Shown here: positions 36,213-45,537 of the stretch, piece by piece | Layout of the letters: the number at the start of each line of letters is the position of its first letter | Numbering within the stretch: the stretch's first letter is position 1 | NCBI RefSeq assembly: GCF_010858045.1 | Contig: NZ_JAAGVC010000002.1 | Span: 184,670 to 248,669 of the forward strand | Source: Nocardia cyriacigeorgica | Lineage (GTDB): Bacteria > Actinomycetota > Actinomycetes > Mycobacteriales > Mycobacteriaceae | Reading direction: 5' to 3' | Length of the DNA stretch: 64,000 nucleotides | Translations under genes and position numbers: made by a program | Notes under the pieces: generated by a model | Database searches by the model: none | The model's input: only the letters and a program-made list of their open reading frames with translations | Told to the model about the DNA's origin: nothing

Positions 36213-37391
36213 TCAGTCTGATTTTCGGCGCCGGAGGCGGATCAATCGATGGTGCGGCCGTTCGGGTTTGGGCAGTGGTGGTGGCGCGTTCTCGGTGGGC
36301 ACTTCCACGTCGTAGCGGCGGATATACGCGCCCGCGAACGCCTGCAAGGTGGCCGTCACCGGGATGGCGAGCAAGGCCCCGGTCGGCCCTAGTATCGCCG
36401 CGCCCGCGAGCACCGCGCCGAACGCGACCGCCGGATGCATGTCGAGAGTGGTGGCGGTGATCCTCGGTTGCAGCACATAGTTCTCGAACTGCTGGTAGAG
36501 GATGATGAATCCGAGCACCCACAGCCCGTCGGGTGGATTGTTCACCACCGCAACCACCACCGGCAGCGCACCGGCCAGATACGTGCCGACGGTCGGGATG
36601 AACTGCGAGACCACACCCACCCACAACGCCAGCGCGAACGCCGAGGGCACATCGAACACCCGCAGCATGATGTAGTGCGCCAGCGTCGACACCAGCGCGA
36701 GCAGGCCACGCGAGTAGATGTAGCCGCCGGTCTTCTCCACCGCGATATCCCAGGCGCGCAACACATGCCGCTGCTTCCTCGGCGGCAACAGCGAGCAGAC
36801 CGCGTTGCGGAAGCGCGGACCGTCGGCGGCGAAATAGTAGGTGAACAACAGCACCCCGAGCGCCTGGAACAGCGCAGACACGGCAGTCGTGCCGATGCCC
36901 CACACATTGCCCGCCAGGCCCATCGCCGGGCCCTCCAGGCTGGAACTCCACTCGGTGGCGTACTTCTCGATGTCGTCGCCCGACATCTCGGTGTGGAAGG
37001 TCTTGTTGATCAGGTCGACGGCCTCGTCGGCATAGCGTGGCGCGTTCTCCACCAGCGTGGTGACCTGCTCCACCAGCAGCGAGCCGAGCGTCCACACGAA
37101 TGCGACCACCACCAGCAGCAGCGTCAGGAACACCACGCCGGTGGCCGGGCCGCGCCGCCAGCCGTGCCGGGCCAGCCAGTTCACCGACGGTTCGATGGCG
37201 AAGGCGAGGAACAGCGACACCATCAGCACCGTCAGCAACCCCTGCAATTGCTGCAGTAGCCAGAACGCCGCGACGAAACCCGCCACCGTCGCCGCGGCGA
37301 GCAGGAACGCCCGCAACAGCCACGGTGGCGGATTCAGTTGGCCCGCGGAACCGGGCCGGTCTGCTGGTCTCTGATCGTCCTCGGCAGCCAC
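36213..37391 (-). CDS. AI-2E family transporter
   Basis: A 392-residue membrane protein of the AI-2E exporter (TqsA/PerM) family: about eight helices, with LLTVLMVSLFLAFAIEPSVNWLARHGW near the N-terminus, a soluble helical loop, and the family PTVGTYLAGALPVVVAVVNNP and GFIILYQQFENYVLQPRI. Substrate is unknown; many members move sodium or small molecules rather than AI-2. A Pro/Arg-rich cytoplasmic tail ends the protein. Confidence 0.9.
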   Translation of the reverse strand: MAAEDDQRPADRPGSAGQLNPPPWLLRAFLLAAATVAGFVAAFWLLQQLQGLLTVLMVSLFLAFAIEPSVNWLARHGWRRGPATGVVFLTLLLVVVAFVWTLGSLLVEQVTTLVENAPRYADEAVDLINKTFHTEMSGDDIEKYATEWSSSLEGPAMGLAGNVWGIGTTAVSALFQALGVLLFTYYFAADGPRFRNAVCSLLPPRKQRHVLRAWDIAVEKTGGYIYSRGLLALVSTLAHYIMLRVFDVPSAFALALWVGVVSQFIPTVGTYLAGALPVVVAVVNNPPDGLWVLGFIILYQQFENYVLQPRITATTLDMHPAVAFGAVLAGAAILGPTGALLAIPVTATLQAFAGAYIRRYDVEVPTENAPPPLPKPERPHHRLIRLRRRKSD

Positions 37392-37435
37392 CCCGTCAAG
37401 TTACCCAGGCGCGCGGGTGGCTACCGTTCGACGCC

Positions 37436-38488
37436 TCACATGGTCGCCACGTCGATGACGAACCGGTATCGCACGTCGCTGGCGACCACGCGGTCATACG
37501 CTCCGTCCAGTTCGTCGGCGGCGATCACCTCGATCTCGGCGCCGATGCCGTGCTCGGCGCAGAAGTTCAGCATCTCCTGGGTTTGCGCGATACCACCGAT
37601 CATCGAACCCGACAGTGAGCGGCGGTAGCCGGCCAGCGTCATCGGGCGCACCGACAGCGGCTGCTCCGGCAGGCCGAGGATGACCAGGGTGCCGTCGAGG
37701 GCGAGCAGCTTCATGTACGAGTCGATCGGCAGGTCGGCCGAGACGGTGTTGATGATCAGGTCGAACTGCCCGCGCAGTTCACGGAAGGTCTGCTTGTCGC
37801 TGGTGGCGTAGTAGTGGTGGGCGCCGAAGCGCTTGCCGTCCTCCTGTTTGCTCAGCGAGTGGCTGAGCACGGTGACCTCCGCGCCGAGGGCCGCGGCGAT
37901 CTTCACCCCGACGTGGCCGAGCCCGCCCATGCCGATGATGGCGACCTTCTTGCCCGGGCCGGCCTGCCAGTGCCGCAGCGGCGAGAACAGGGTGATGCCC
38001 GCGCACAGCAGCGGTGCGGCCACATCGAGCTCGATGCCGTCGGGGATGGACAGCACGAAGTTCTCGGTCACCACGACCTGGGTGGAGTAGCCGCCCATGG
38101 TGTAGCCGCCCGGTTGCACGGCGTCGGGGACGGGCGTGTTGTAGGTCATCGTGGACCCGCCGGTGCAGTACTGCTCCTCACCGGCCAGGCACGCCCGGCA
38201 GACGCCACAGGAATCGACCATGCAGCCGACGCCCACCCGGTCGCCGACCTTGTGCCTGGTCACCGCGGAGCCGACGGCCGCGACGATGCCCGCGATCTCG
38301 TGCCCGGGCACACACGGGTAATTCGCGCCGCCCCATTCGTTGCGGGCGGTGTGAATGTCGGAGTGGCAGATGCCCGCGTACTTGATGTCGATCAGCACAT
38401 CGTGTGGCCCCAGCTCACGACGTTCGATGGCGACCTTCTCGAACGGCGCGTCCGGTCCGGCCATGGCGTAAGCGGTAGCAGTACTCAT
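37436..38488 (-). CDS. Zinc-dependent NAD(P) alcohol dehydrogenase (CAD/AdhC type)
   Basis: A 350-residue MDR enzyme with catalytic-zinc residues in GICHSDIH and GHE, the structural zinc cluster [15 protein letters not shown], and the nucleotide loop [13 protein letters not shown]. The pattern is that of cinnamyl-alcohol-dehydrogenase-like NADP aldehyde reductases, such as mycobacterial AdhC. It reduces aldehydes or oxidises alcohols in the cytoplasm. No partner gene is evident. Confidence 0.93.
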   Translation of the reverse strand: MSTATAYAMAGPDAPFEKVAIERRELGPHDVLIDIKYAGICHSDIHTARNEWGGANYPCVPGHEIAGIVAAVGSAVTRHKVGDRVGVGCMVDSCGVCRACLAGEEQYCTGGSTMTYNTPVPDAVQPGGYTMGGYSTQVVVTENFVLSIPDGIELDVAAPLLCAGITLFSPLRHWQAGPGKKVAIIGMGGLGHVGVKIAAALGAEVTVLSHSLSKQEDGKRFGAHHYYATSDKQTFRELRGQFDLIINTVSADLPIDSYMKLLALDGTLVILGLPEQPLSVRPMTLAGYRRSLSGSMIGGIAQTQEMLNFCAEHGIGAEIEVIAADELDGAYDRVVASDVRYRFVIDVATM

Positions 38489-38621
38489 GCGTTCATGCCT
38501 ACCGCCGCATGCGGGTGTTTGCCAACTGTCGGCTGGATCCGCCGGGTTACCAGCAGGCCGGCGGACGGGTGCACGATGCCGGTTACGGGCGTGCCGACGC
38601 TGCGGCTCGCCCGCGCTCGAC

Positions 38622-40256
38622 TCAGCCCGCCGCGCGGGTGGCCCGGCGCGGGCGACGATGCCGGGCACCGGCACCGGTGGGCGCGGAGTCCTCGAACCGG
38701 CGCGGATTGTCGGCGTTGTGGCCGCGCGCGTTCGAGCCGTGCGGAGCGCCGGACCGATCGGAGCGGCCGGCCTGCTCGCCGCGACGGGCGGGCTGCCTGG
38801 TGCGGCCCTGGCCGTCGGCGTGGCGGGCCTCCGAGGCACCGGTACCGCGGCGCTCGCCCTGACGTTCGTTGCGATCACCCTGCGGGCCACCGCGGCGGCC
38901 GCCGACCCGGTGTTCGGTGGCAGCCCGGCCCGCGGCCGGGCGATTGCGCCGCGAACCGCCGCGACCGGCGGACTGCGCGGCCCCCGGCTCGGCGTTACGG
39001 CGGAAGCCGCGCGTACCACGGTCGTCCTGGCGCGGGCTCGCCGCGCGATGCTCGGGCGCGGCCACCGCGCCGATCAGGGCGGTCACGGCCGGCGAGGTCG
39101 CGCTGGCACGCTGCGGAGTGACGGTGAGACCGGCCTTGCGCAGCAGCACCGCGACATCCTTGCGCTGCTCGGGCAGCACCACGGTGACCACGTCACCGGA
39201 ACCGCCCGCACGCGCGGTGCGCCCGGAACGGTGCAGGTAGGCCTTGTGTTCGGCCGGCGGGTCGACGTGCACGACCAGCTCGACGTCGTCGACGTGCACG
39301 CCGCGCGCCGCGATATCGGTGGCGACCAGGACCCGCGTCGTGCCGTCGGCAAAGGCGCTGAGATTGCGGTCGCGGGCCGCTTGGGAGAGGTTGCCGTGCA
39401 GGTCGGCGGCCGGAATGCCGGAGTCGGTGAGCTGCTTGGCGAGCCTGCGGGCATGATGCTTGGTCCGCATGAACAGGATCCGGCGGCCGGTGCCGGAGGC
39501 CAGCGCGCGCACCAGATCCTTCTTGGCGTCGGCGCCCGCCACCTCGAACACGTGGTGGGTCATGGTGGGCACCGGGCTCGCGGCGGTGTCGACCGAATGC
39601 GTCACCGGCTCCCGCAGGAACCGCTTGACCAGCCGGTCCACCTCGTTGTCGAGGGTGGCCGAGAACAGCAGGCGCTGGCCGCCGGCCGGGGTGGCGGTGA
39701 GGATGCGGGTGACGGCGGGCAGGAAGCCGAGGTCGGCCATGTGATCGGCCTCGTCGAGGATGCTGATCCGCACGGCGTCGAGCGAGACGACACCCTGGCG
39801 CATCAGGTCCTCGAGCCGGCCGGGGCAGGCGACGACGATATCGGCGCCCGCACGCAGGTCACGGGTCTGCCGGTTCACCGGCACGCCACCGAAGATGGTG
39901 ACCACGCGCAACCCGCAGGGCCGGGCCAGCATCTCGACGGTGGCCGCGATCTGAGTGGCGAGCTCGCGGGTGGGTGCGAGGATCAGCCCGGCGGGATGAC
40001 CGGGCCTGCTGGTCGCGCCGGCGAGCCGCTCGACCATGGGGATGCTGAAGGCGAGGGTCTTGCCGCTGCCGGTTTTACCGCGGGCGAGCACATCGCGCCC
40101 GGCCATGGTGTCGGGCAGGGTGGCGGCTTGGATCGGGAACGCGCCGGTGATGCCCGCGGCGTTCATCGCATCGATCAGTGCGGCGCGCACACCGAATTCG
40201 GTGAAGGGCGCGACGGGGGCAGCCGTGGACACGGCGGCAGAAGCTTTGTCGGACAT
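38622..40256 (-). CDS. DEAD-box RNA helicase (RhlE-like)
   Basis: A 544-residue helicase with all core motifs: [12 protein letters not shown] (Q), GKTGSGKT (I), PTRELATQ (Ia), DEAD at about 168 (II), SAT (III), [11 protein letters not shown] (V) and [10 protein letters not shown] (VI). After about residue 390 a long Arg/Gly/Ala-rich tail ([20 protein letters not shown]) should bind RNA. It probably unwinds structured RNA in ribosome assembly or mRNA turnover. Confidence 0.93.
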   Translation of the reverse strand: MSDKASAAVSTAAPVAPFTEFGVRAALIDAMNAAGITGAFPIQAATLPDTMAGRDVLARGKTGSGKTLAFSIPMVERLAGATSRPGHPAGLILAPTRELATQIAATVEMLARPCGLRVVTIFGGVPVNRQTRDLRAGADIVVACPGRLEDLMRQGVVSLDAVRISILDEADHMADLGFLPAVTRILTATPAGGQRLLFSATLDNEVDRLVKRFLREPVTHSVDTAASPVPTMTHHVFEVAGADAKKDLVRALASGTGRRILFMRTKHHARRLAKQLTDSGIPAADLHGNLSQAARDRNLSAFADGTTRVLVATDIAARGVHVDDVELVVHVDPPAEHKAYLHRSGRTARAGGSGDVVTVVLPEQRKDVAVLLRKAGLTVTPQRASATSPAVTALIGAVAAPEHRAASPRQDDRGTRGFRRNAEPGAAQSAGRGGSRRNRPAAGRAATEHRVGGRRGGPQGDRNERQGERRGTGASEARHADGQGRTRQPARRGEQAGRSDRSGAPHGSNARGHNADNPRRFEDSAPTGAGARHRRPRRATRAAG

Positions 40257-40682
40257 GGAGATAACAGGTGCCTTTCCGGCATCGGAGCGAGACCGCAGCG
40301 TCGCGCAGGACTCGAATCCTCACCCGATGGTGGCAGCGCCGCGATGACCGGCGCGAAAGCTGAACATCCACGACGGAGTTGGGAACCTGCGCGAAAGATC
40401 AGCGCACGGAACCTCCGCAACCCTACCGCATCCGCACCGTCTCCGTTGGCGGCCGACGCCGCCCGGCCGGACCGCTCATCGACGCGGCCGCCAGATCACT
40501 GGTCACAGCCGTGATCTCGGCGGCCTCGCCCCGACTGGGAGCTACGTCACACCTGCCGCTGCGGCCTGTCGGCCATCATCTGTCGTCCGGGGCGCGCCTC
40601 GATCGGCTCGCCCCACTCACGTACGCACCTCGTCCGGTGATCGCCGACGCCGAAGCCAGTGGGCCGGGCACCGCGCCGGACG
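40257..40682. other. Long non-coding gap upstream of the helicase
   Basis: This 426-bp gap holds the helicase promoter and leader on the minus strand and the 3' end of the acyltransferase gene. I see no convincing gene, hairpin terminator or named RNA motif. A long 5' leader would be in keeping with cold-regulated helicases, but nothing here proves it. Confidence 0.4.
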
Positions 40683-41993
40683 TCATCCCAGACCGGCTCG
40701 CACCGCGACGGTGATTCCGCGCAGCGTCGCCTCCAGGGCATCGCGCACCCTTCGCTGACGCGTGCGGCTGTAGCGCGCGGTATCGAATTCGACCTGCACG
40801 GTCATCCGGTCGCCGACGGTGAAGACGGTCAGCTTCGGCGATATGTCCGGCGCCATGGCGAAGATGTCATCGCGGACCAAGACGAGCCCGTTCGGCAGCG
40901 AATGCGCAGGCAAGCGACCGATATTGGAGATGGTGAAGCTCGGCGGGGTCGACAGCACGGCCGCCATGACCGGATCGTCTCCGACCCGCCGCGCGGCCAG
41001 CAGCACCATGGCCGCTTCCCGTCGTTCGAGGGCGTCACGGACACCGGCGTCGACCCGGCGGCTCAGCTCGACCGGACTGGCATCGTCGTCCACGAATACC
41101 GGCGTCCCGATGCCGGAGGCGAAGTTGACCAGCACGGTGTCGGGCAACGGTGGACTCACCCGGGAACGCATATCGGCCGCGTGCCCGCAGTTCAGCAGCA
41201 GCGGCCCCGGCGCATCGAACTGCTCGCGCACCGCGACCAGCGCGGCGCCGGTGAACAGACTGTTGACCGAAACACCGTGCGCGCGGGCGGCCGCGATGAG
41301 CGCGGCGGTCTCGTCCGGTGTCGATTCGATGCGCACCATAGCGAATCGGCCACCGGGGTCGGCATTTCCGTCGTACGGAAACGCGGCAGGCGCCGAGCCC
41401 GGCAGGGCGGCCGCGACCTGCGCCCGGACCTGCGCCACCCACTCCGACACGGCGGCCTCGCCCACCAGCTCGGCCATGCGATGGTCGAGCGCCTGCGGAA
41501 TCCGCTGGTCGGTCGCCGCGCTCGGGATCGGCGCGCCCGTCACGTGCGCGGTATAGTGCCGCCACAGCTGATCCAGCAGCGCGAAAGCCGATCTGCCGTC
41601 GGCGATTCCGTGATGGATGCCGAGCACGAGCTGGACCCGGTCGCCGTCGCGCAGGAGCTGGGCCCGCAACAGCCCGCTCGACCAGTCCACCGGAACGTTG
41701 ACCAGCCGGAAGTATTCGGCCTCGGCTCCGGCGCGCACCTCGAGCCGAGGCCGCCAATCGTCGTCGACCACGAAGTGCTGGACGCCTGCCGCGTCGAGGA
41801 CCACCTGGCTGCGCAGCAGCGGATGCGCGGCGACGACCTCATCCAGCGCCAGCCGCAGTAGTTCCTCGTCCACTCGGCCGCGCACGGTGGAGCCGATATA
41901 GAGCGGCATGCCTGCGGTGCGGACGCTGCCGACGCGGGCGTCGGGGGTGAAGTAGGCGCTCTCGAAGGGCGATAGCGGACGGTGCTCGGTCAT
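40683..41993 (-). CDS. PapA5-like condensation-fold acyltransferase
   Basis: A 436-residue protein of the CoA-dependent acyltransferase/condensation superfamily. The catalytic HHGIADG motif is at 127-133, preceded by LSPFESAYF typical of PapA5 and phthiocerol dimycocerosyl transferases, and NIGRLPAHSLPNG near the C-terminus corresponds to the family's DFGWG region. It should esterify an acyl chain onto an alcohol of a lipid. The ATG at 41993 is used; the longer frame would enter the operator. Divergent from a TetR gene with a perfect inverted repeat between. Confidence 0.82.
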   Translation of the reverse strand: MTEHRPLSPFESAYFTPDARVGSVRTAGMPLYIGSTVRGRVDEELLRLALDEVVAAHPLLRSQVVLDAAGVQHFVVDDDWRPRLEVRAGAEAEYFRLVNVPVDWSSGLLRAQLLRDGDRVQLVLGIHHGIADGRSAFALLDQLWRHYTAHVTGAPIPSAATDQRIPQALDHRMAELVGEAAVSEWVAQVRAQVAAALPGSAPAAFPYDGNADPGGRFAMVRIESTPDETAALIAAARAHGVSVNSLFTGAALVAVREQFDAPGPLLLNCGHAADMRSRVSPPLPDTVLVNFASGIGTPVFVDDDASPVELSRRVDAGVRDALERREAAMVLLAARRVGDDPVMAAVLSTPPSFTISNIGRLPAHSLPNGLVLVRDDIFAMAPDISPKLTVFTVGDRMTVQVEFDTARYSRTRQRRVRDALEATLRGITVAVRAGLG

Positions 41994-42045
41994 CGGACTC
42001 TCGTTTCCCTGCGTCGGTTCGGCCTGCACCGCCGAACATACAGGC

Positions 42046-42080
42046 GTTTCAAACATTTGTCACAGACGTATGTTTGAAAC
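42046..42080. promoter_or_regulatory. Long palindromic operator between acyltransferase and TetR
   Basis: GTTTCAAACAT (42046-42056) and ATGTTTGAAAC (42070-42080) are perfect 11-bp arms around a 13-nt spacer. A direct repeat AAACAT-N2-GTCAC (42051-42063, 42077-42089) is superposed. It is the expected operator for the divergent TetR. Confidence 0.8.
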
Positions 42081-42123
42081 ATCCGTCACGAACAGGCGTC
42101 AGCCGGCTTGCTATGGTGCCGAG

Positions 42124-42690
42124 GTGGGAACTCGCGAGGATCTACTCGACGCGGCCAAGGCGTGCCTGGCCGAACGTGGCTACGCGCGCACGACGGTGCG
42201 CGATATCGTCGCCGCATCCGGCACCAACCTGGCCGCCATCAACTACCACTTCGGCACCCGCGACGCGCTGCTGCATCAGGCGATGCGGGAATCCAGCGGT
42301 GCGGCGGTCCAGCAGATCCTCGACTCGCTGGCCGTCGACGAACCCAGCGACCCGGCAGGCAGGCTCGAGACCTTCCTGCGCCGGCTGATCGACTCGTTCG
42401 GCGCGAATCCCGGCCTCTGGTCGGCCAGCATGGAAGGACTGGCACAGGCCATGCACGCGCCCGAGCTGCGCGCCGAGATCGGCGCCGCACAGGACGAGGC
42501 GCGACGTGGACTGGCACAGTTCGGCGGCCCCGGCGGCGACGATGCCGTCGGCGCCGTCCTGCACACCCTGATCAGCGGCCTGCTGGTGCAGTGGGTGATC
42601 GACCCCGCTCACACGCCCGGCCCCGAGCAGCTCAGCGCAGGCCTGCGCGCCCTCACCGACCGGCTCTCCCCCACCGCCACGCCCGAATAG
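42124..42690 (+). CDS. TetR-family regulator of the PapA5-like gene
   Basis: A 188-residue TetR: helix-turn-helix YARTTVRDIVAASGTNLAAINYHFGTRDALL then a helical effector domain. The GTG at 42124 is preferred over an in-frame ATG at 42070 because the latter lies inside the operator; TATGGT (42112-42117) is 6 nt before the GTG, a leaderless arrangement. It very likely represses itself and the acyltransferase. Confidence 0.87.
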   Translation: MGTREDLLDAAKACLAERGYARTTVRDIVAASGTNLAAINYHFGTRDALLHQAMRESSGAAVQQILDSLAVDEPSDPAGRLETFLRRLIDSFGANPGLWSASMEGLAQAMHAPELRAEIGAAQDEARRGLAQFGGPGGDDAVGAVLHTLISGLLVQWVIDPAHTPGPEQLSAGLRALTDRLSPTATPE

Positions 42691-42700
42691 TCCACCGACG

Positions 42701-42740
42701 ACAAGAGCCGCCTCCCCGCGAACGGGAAAGCGGCCCTTGT
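42701..42740. terminator. Bidirectional terminator between TetR and metE homologue
   Basis: ACAAGAGCCGC (42701-42711) pairs with GCGGCCCTTGT (42730-42740) with one mismatch. It lies between converging stops at 42690 and 42750. Confidence 0.65.
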
Positions 42741-42749
42741 GGATTCGAG

Positions 42750-45089
42750 CTATTCGGCTGGCGCGCCGGCTTCGGCTTCCGCCGCGGCGGCCGCTTCCGC
42801 ACGCCGCCGCACCCGGCGCGCCGCCGCGACCATGTTCCGCAGCGACGGCTCCAACTGCCAGTAGTGCCTGGTCTTCAATCCGCCGTCCGGGTTCGCCCAC
42901 AGCCGCTGCGGCGTGACGGCTTCGGCTGCGGCGGTGAGCAATTCATCCAGCTCATCGATATCGGGGATGCGCGCCGAACGACTTTCGTACACACCGGGGC
43001 CGACGCCGTGGCTGAGGCCCTGGCCGGAGGCGCAATCCTCCTTGAGCGCGTTGAGCACCCATTCGATGGAACGGGTGGCCACGATCGCGGTGACGTCGGC
43101 GTCGAGCTGTTCGATCGCCTCCACCACCTCGGCGCGCCCGGAATAGCCGATGTGCGTGTGGATCTGGGTTTCCGGTTTGACGCCCGAGGTGGCCAGCCGG
43201 AACGCACCGACCGCCCAGCGCAGGTACTCCTTACGCCCCTCCGGTCGCGGCGGCAGCAGTTCCCGGATGGCGGGCTCGTCGACCTGGATGATCGAGATAC
43301 CCGCCTTCTCCAGATCCACCACCTCATCGCGGATCGCCAGAGCCACCTGGTCGGCGGTCTCGTACAGCGGCTGGTCCTGACGCACGAACGAGCGCGCGAT
43401 CATGGTGACCGGGCCGGTGACCATGCCTTTGACCGGTTTGTCGGTCAGCGACTGCGCGTAGCTGATCCACTCCACCGACATCGGCTTCGGGCGGGAGACG
43501 TCGCCGTAGATGATCGGCGGCCGCACACACCGCGAGCCGTAGACCTGCACCCAGCCGAAATGCGTGGTGGCGAAGCCGTCGAGCAGTTCGGCGAAGTACT
43601 GGATCATGTCGTTGCGCTCGTGCTCACCGTGCACGAGCACATCGAGGCCGATATCTTCCTGCAACCGGATGGTCGCCTCGATCTCGGCTTCGATCCGCTT
43701 GCGGTATTCGTCGTAGGACAGCCGGCCTTCGCCCAGGTCGTAGCGGGCCTGGCGGATCTTGGCGGTCTGCGGGAAGGATCCGAGCGTGGTCGCGGGCACC
43801 AGCGGCAGGTTCAGCTTCGCCTGCTGGGCGGCGCGGCGCTCGGCATACGGCTCACGTTCGCGCATCTCCGGGGTGATCGCGTAGACCCGCTGGCGCACGG
43901 CGTGCTTCTGTTTGAAGTGCACCTCGGTCGGGCGCTTGCGCCATTTGTCCGACGGGCCCTCGGTGAGCGCCTTGGCCAGCGAAACGACTTCGCCCACCTT
44001 CTGTTTCGCGAAGGCGAGCCGATCGGCGACATTGCCCTCGATGTCGTATTCGGCGAGCACGTCGTAGGGCACGTGCAGCAGGGTGGTTCCGGTGGAGACC
44101 ACCAGGTCGGGGCAGACCTTGGCCAGCTCGTTGAGGTATTCCAGGGTGACGTAACGATCCGCGCGCCAGACGTTCTGGCCGCTGATCACGCCCGCGTAGA
44201 GGCGCTTGCGGCGGATGCCGGGAATCTTGGCCAGATCCTCCGGACGCATCCGGTAAGAAGCCAGATCCAGTCCGATGGCCTCGACATTGGTGCGCGCCAG
44301 AATGGTCAGCGCCTCACCGAAATCGCCGTACTGACCGGTGACCAGGATGCGCGGACGCAGCGGCGCCTTGGTCAGCCGCTCATAGGCCCGCTCGAAGGCG
44401 GCCAGCTCGGCCTCGGACCGTTCGCTGGTGAAGCACGGCTCGTCCAGCTGCACGCAGGTGGAGCCGCGCTTGGCCAGGATCTCGAACAGCTGCTCGTACA
44501 CCGGCAGCAGCTTGTCCAGCAGCGACAGGGTATCGAAACCGCCGGACTCGCCGGGGATGTGCCCGGCCTTCGACAGCAGCAGCAGCGACAACGGGCCGAG
44601 CACCACCGGCCGCAGCTCGATGCCGCGGGCCATGGCGCGATCCCATTCGTCCAGCAGCGCCTCGGGGTGCAGGGAGAACTCGGTGGTCTCGTCCAGCTCG
44701 GGCTGACGGTAGTGATAGTTGGTGCCGAAGAACCGCACCAGTTCCAGCGGCGGCAGATCCGGGCGGCCACGCGCCATCAGGAAGTAGAAGTCGAGCGGAT
44801 CCATCCCCTCCTGCAAGTCCCGGAACCGGGCGGGCACTGCACCGAACAGCAGCGCGTTGTCGAGGATGTGGTCGTAGAAGGAGAAGGTATTGCCCGGCAC
44901 CTGGGTCAACCCGGTGGCGGCCAGCTCGTCGAACTGGCGCTCCTGGATATCGCGCCCGACCTCGAGCAGCTCATCGCGGGTGATGCCGCCGTGCCAGTAC
45001 GCCTCGAGCGCGCGCTTGAGTTCCCGGTGCGGCCCGATCCGCGGATATCCGAGGACGCTCGACCCGAAACCATCGGTGACGTTGACCAT
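42750..45089 (-). CDS. metE: Cobalamin-independent methionine synthase homologue lacking zinc ligands
   Basis: The 779-residue protein is collinear with MetE from end to end: an N-terminal barrel (LGYPRIGPHRELKRALEAYW), TTLGSFPQT, LGLDVLVHGEHERNDM, YGSRCVRPP, YAQSLTDKPVKGM and IIQVDEPAIRE. MetE moves a methyl group from methyl-THF to homocysteine at a zinc site. By comparison with E. coli MetE, zinc ligand His641 is kept (His646), but Cys643, Glu665 and Cys726 are Gly648, Val670 and Gly736, and the catalytic His694 is Arg704. So the fold is MetE but ordinary catalysis seems impossible. An Ala/Glu tail of about 25 residues is extra. Confidence 0.85.
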   Translation of the reverse strand: MVNVTDGFGSSVLGYPRIGPHRELKRALEAYWHGGITRDELLEVGRDIQERQFDELAATGLTQVPGNTFSFYDHILDNALLFGAVPARFRDLQEGMDPLDFYFLMARGRPDLPPLELVRFFGTNYHYRQPELDETTEFSLHPEALLDEWDRAMARGIELRPVVLGPLSLLLLSKAGHIPGESGGFDTLSLLDKLLPVYEQLFEILAKRGSTCVQLDEPCFTSERSEAELAAFERAYERLTKAPLRPRILVTGQYGDFGEALTILARTNVEAIGLDLASYRMRPEDLAKIPGIRRKRLYAGVISGQNVWRADRYVTLEYLNELAKVCPDLVVSTGTTLLHVPYDVLAEYDIEGNVADRLAFAKQKVGEVVSLAKALTEGPSDKWRKRPTEVHFKQKHAVRQRVYAITPEMREREPYAERRAAQQAKLNLPLVPATTLGSFPQTAKIRQARYDLGEGRLSYDEYRKRIEAEIEATIRLQEDIGLDVLVHGEHERNDMIQYFAELLDGFATTHFGWVQVYGSRCVRPPIIYGDVSRPKPMSVEWISYAQSLTDKPVKGMVTGPVTMIARSFVRQDQPLYETADQVALAIRDEVVDLEKAGISIIQVDEPAIRELLPPRPEGRKEYLRWAVGAFRLATSGVKPETQIHTHIGYSGRAEVVEAIEQLDADVTAIVATRSIEWVLNALKEDCASGQGLSHGVGPGVYESRSARIPDIDELDELLTAAAEAVTPQRLWANPDGGLKTRHYWQLEPSLRNMVAAARRVRRRAEAAAAAEAEAGAPAE

Positions 45090-45537
45090 GACGGGGACAC
45101 TCCCTTTCGATCACCTGCGCGACATCCACCAGCGGAGATGGGTGCCGCAGAACGCTGCGCTCGGCGCCGACCGATCCAACGGCCGACTGTTGAGCAGCTT
45201 ATGCCCGGCAGCGGCGGCAGCTACCGGATACCCGGCGAAGTACGTCTATCGGGCCACTACGCTCGCCGCCGGTGGCGTCATGCCAGGCGATCCGACGAAC
45301 CCGACCCAACGAGACAACTGATCTCGTGCGGGCCGGGTAACTCGCCGGGTACGCCCAAAATTGGTTCGGCACCCAACCGCCGGCACGGATGCCCAAACCC
45401 CATCGGCACACCGCCGCCCGAAGAAATCCCGGGGAGGCGGAACAGCACCCACCGCCGGCACGGGTGCCCAACCCCCAACGGCACTCCGCCGCCCGCAAAA
45501 TACGCGGAGAGGCGGAACTGCGAGGCGGAACTGCCAG
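45090..45537. other. metE leader and repeat region
   Basis: About 290 bp upstream of the metE homologue hold its promoter; I find no recognisable cobalamin or SAM riboswitch. From 45376 a two-copy tandem repeat occupies the rest and lies directly after the fadB2 stop. No gene is convincing. Confidence 0.45.
45376..45525. repeat. Two-copy 75-bp tandem repeat with hairpins
   Basis: The unit beginning ACCGCCGGCACGG starts at 45376 and again at 45451, with about 80% identity by eye (gcccaac, cggca, ccgccgcccg, gaggcggaac recur in order). Each unit can fold through CCGCC and GGCGG arms, and GAGGCGGAACTGC is repeated once more at the end. It follows fadB2 and may work as a double terminator. Confidence 0.6.

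Noticed and set aside
45090..45375. Cobalamin or SAM riboswitch upstream of the metE homologue
   Set aside because: I could not find the conserved B12-box or the SAM core sequences; a covariance-model search (Rfam cobalamin, SAM-I, SAM-IV) would be decisive.
45376..45525. CRISPR-like array
   Set aside because: Only two 75-bp units with no unique spacers and no cas genes; it is a tandem repeat with hairpins.
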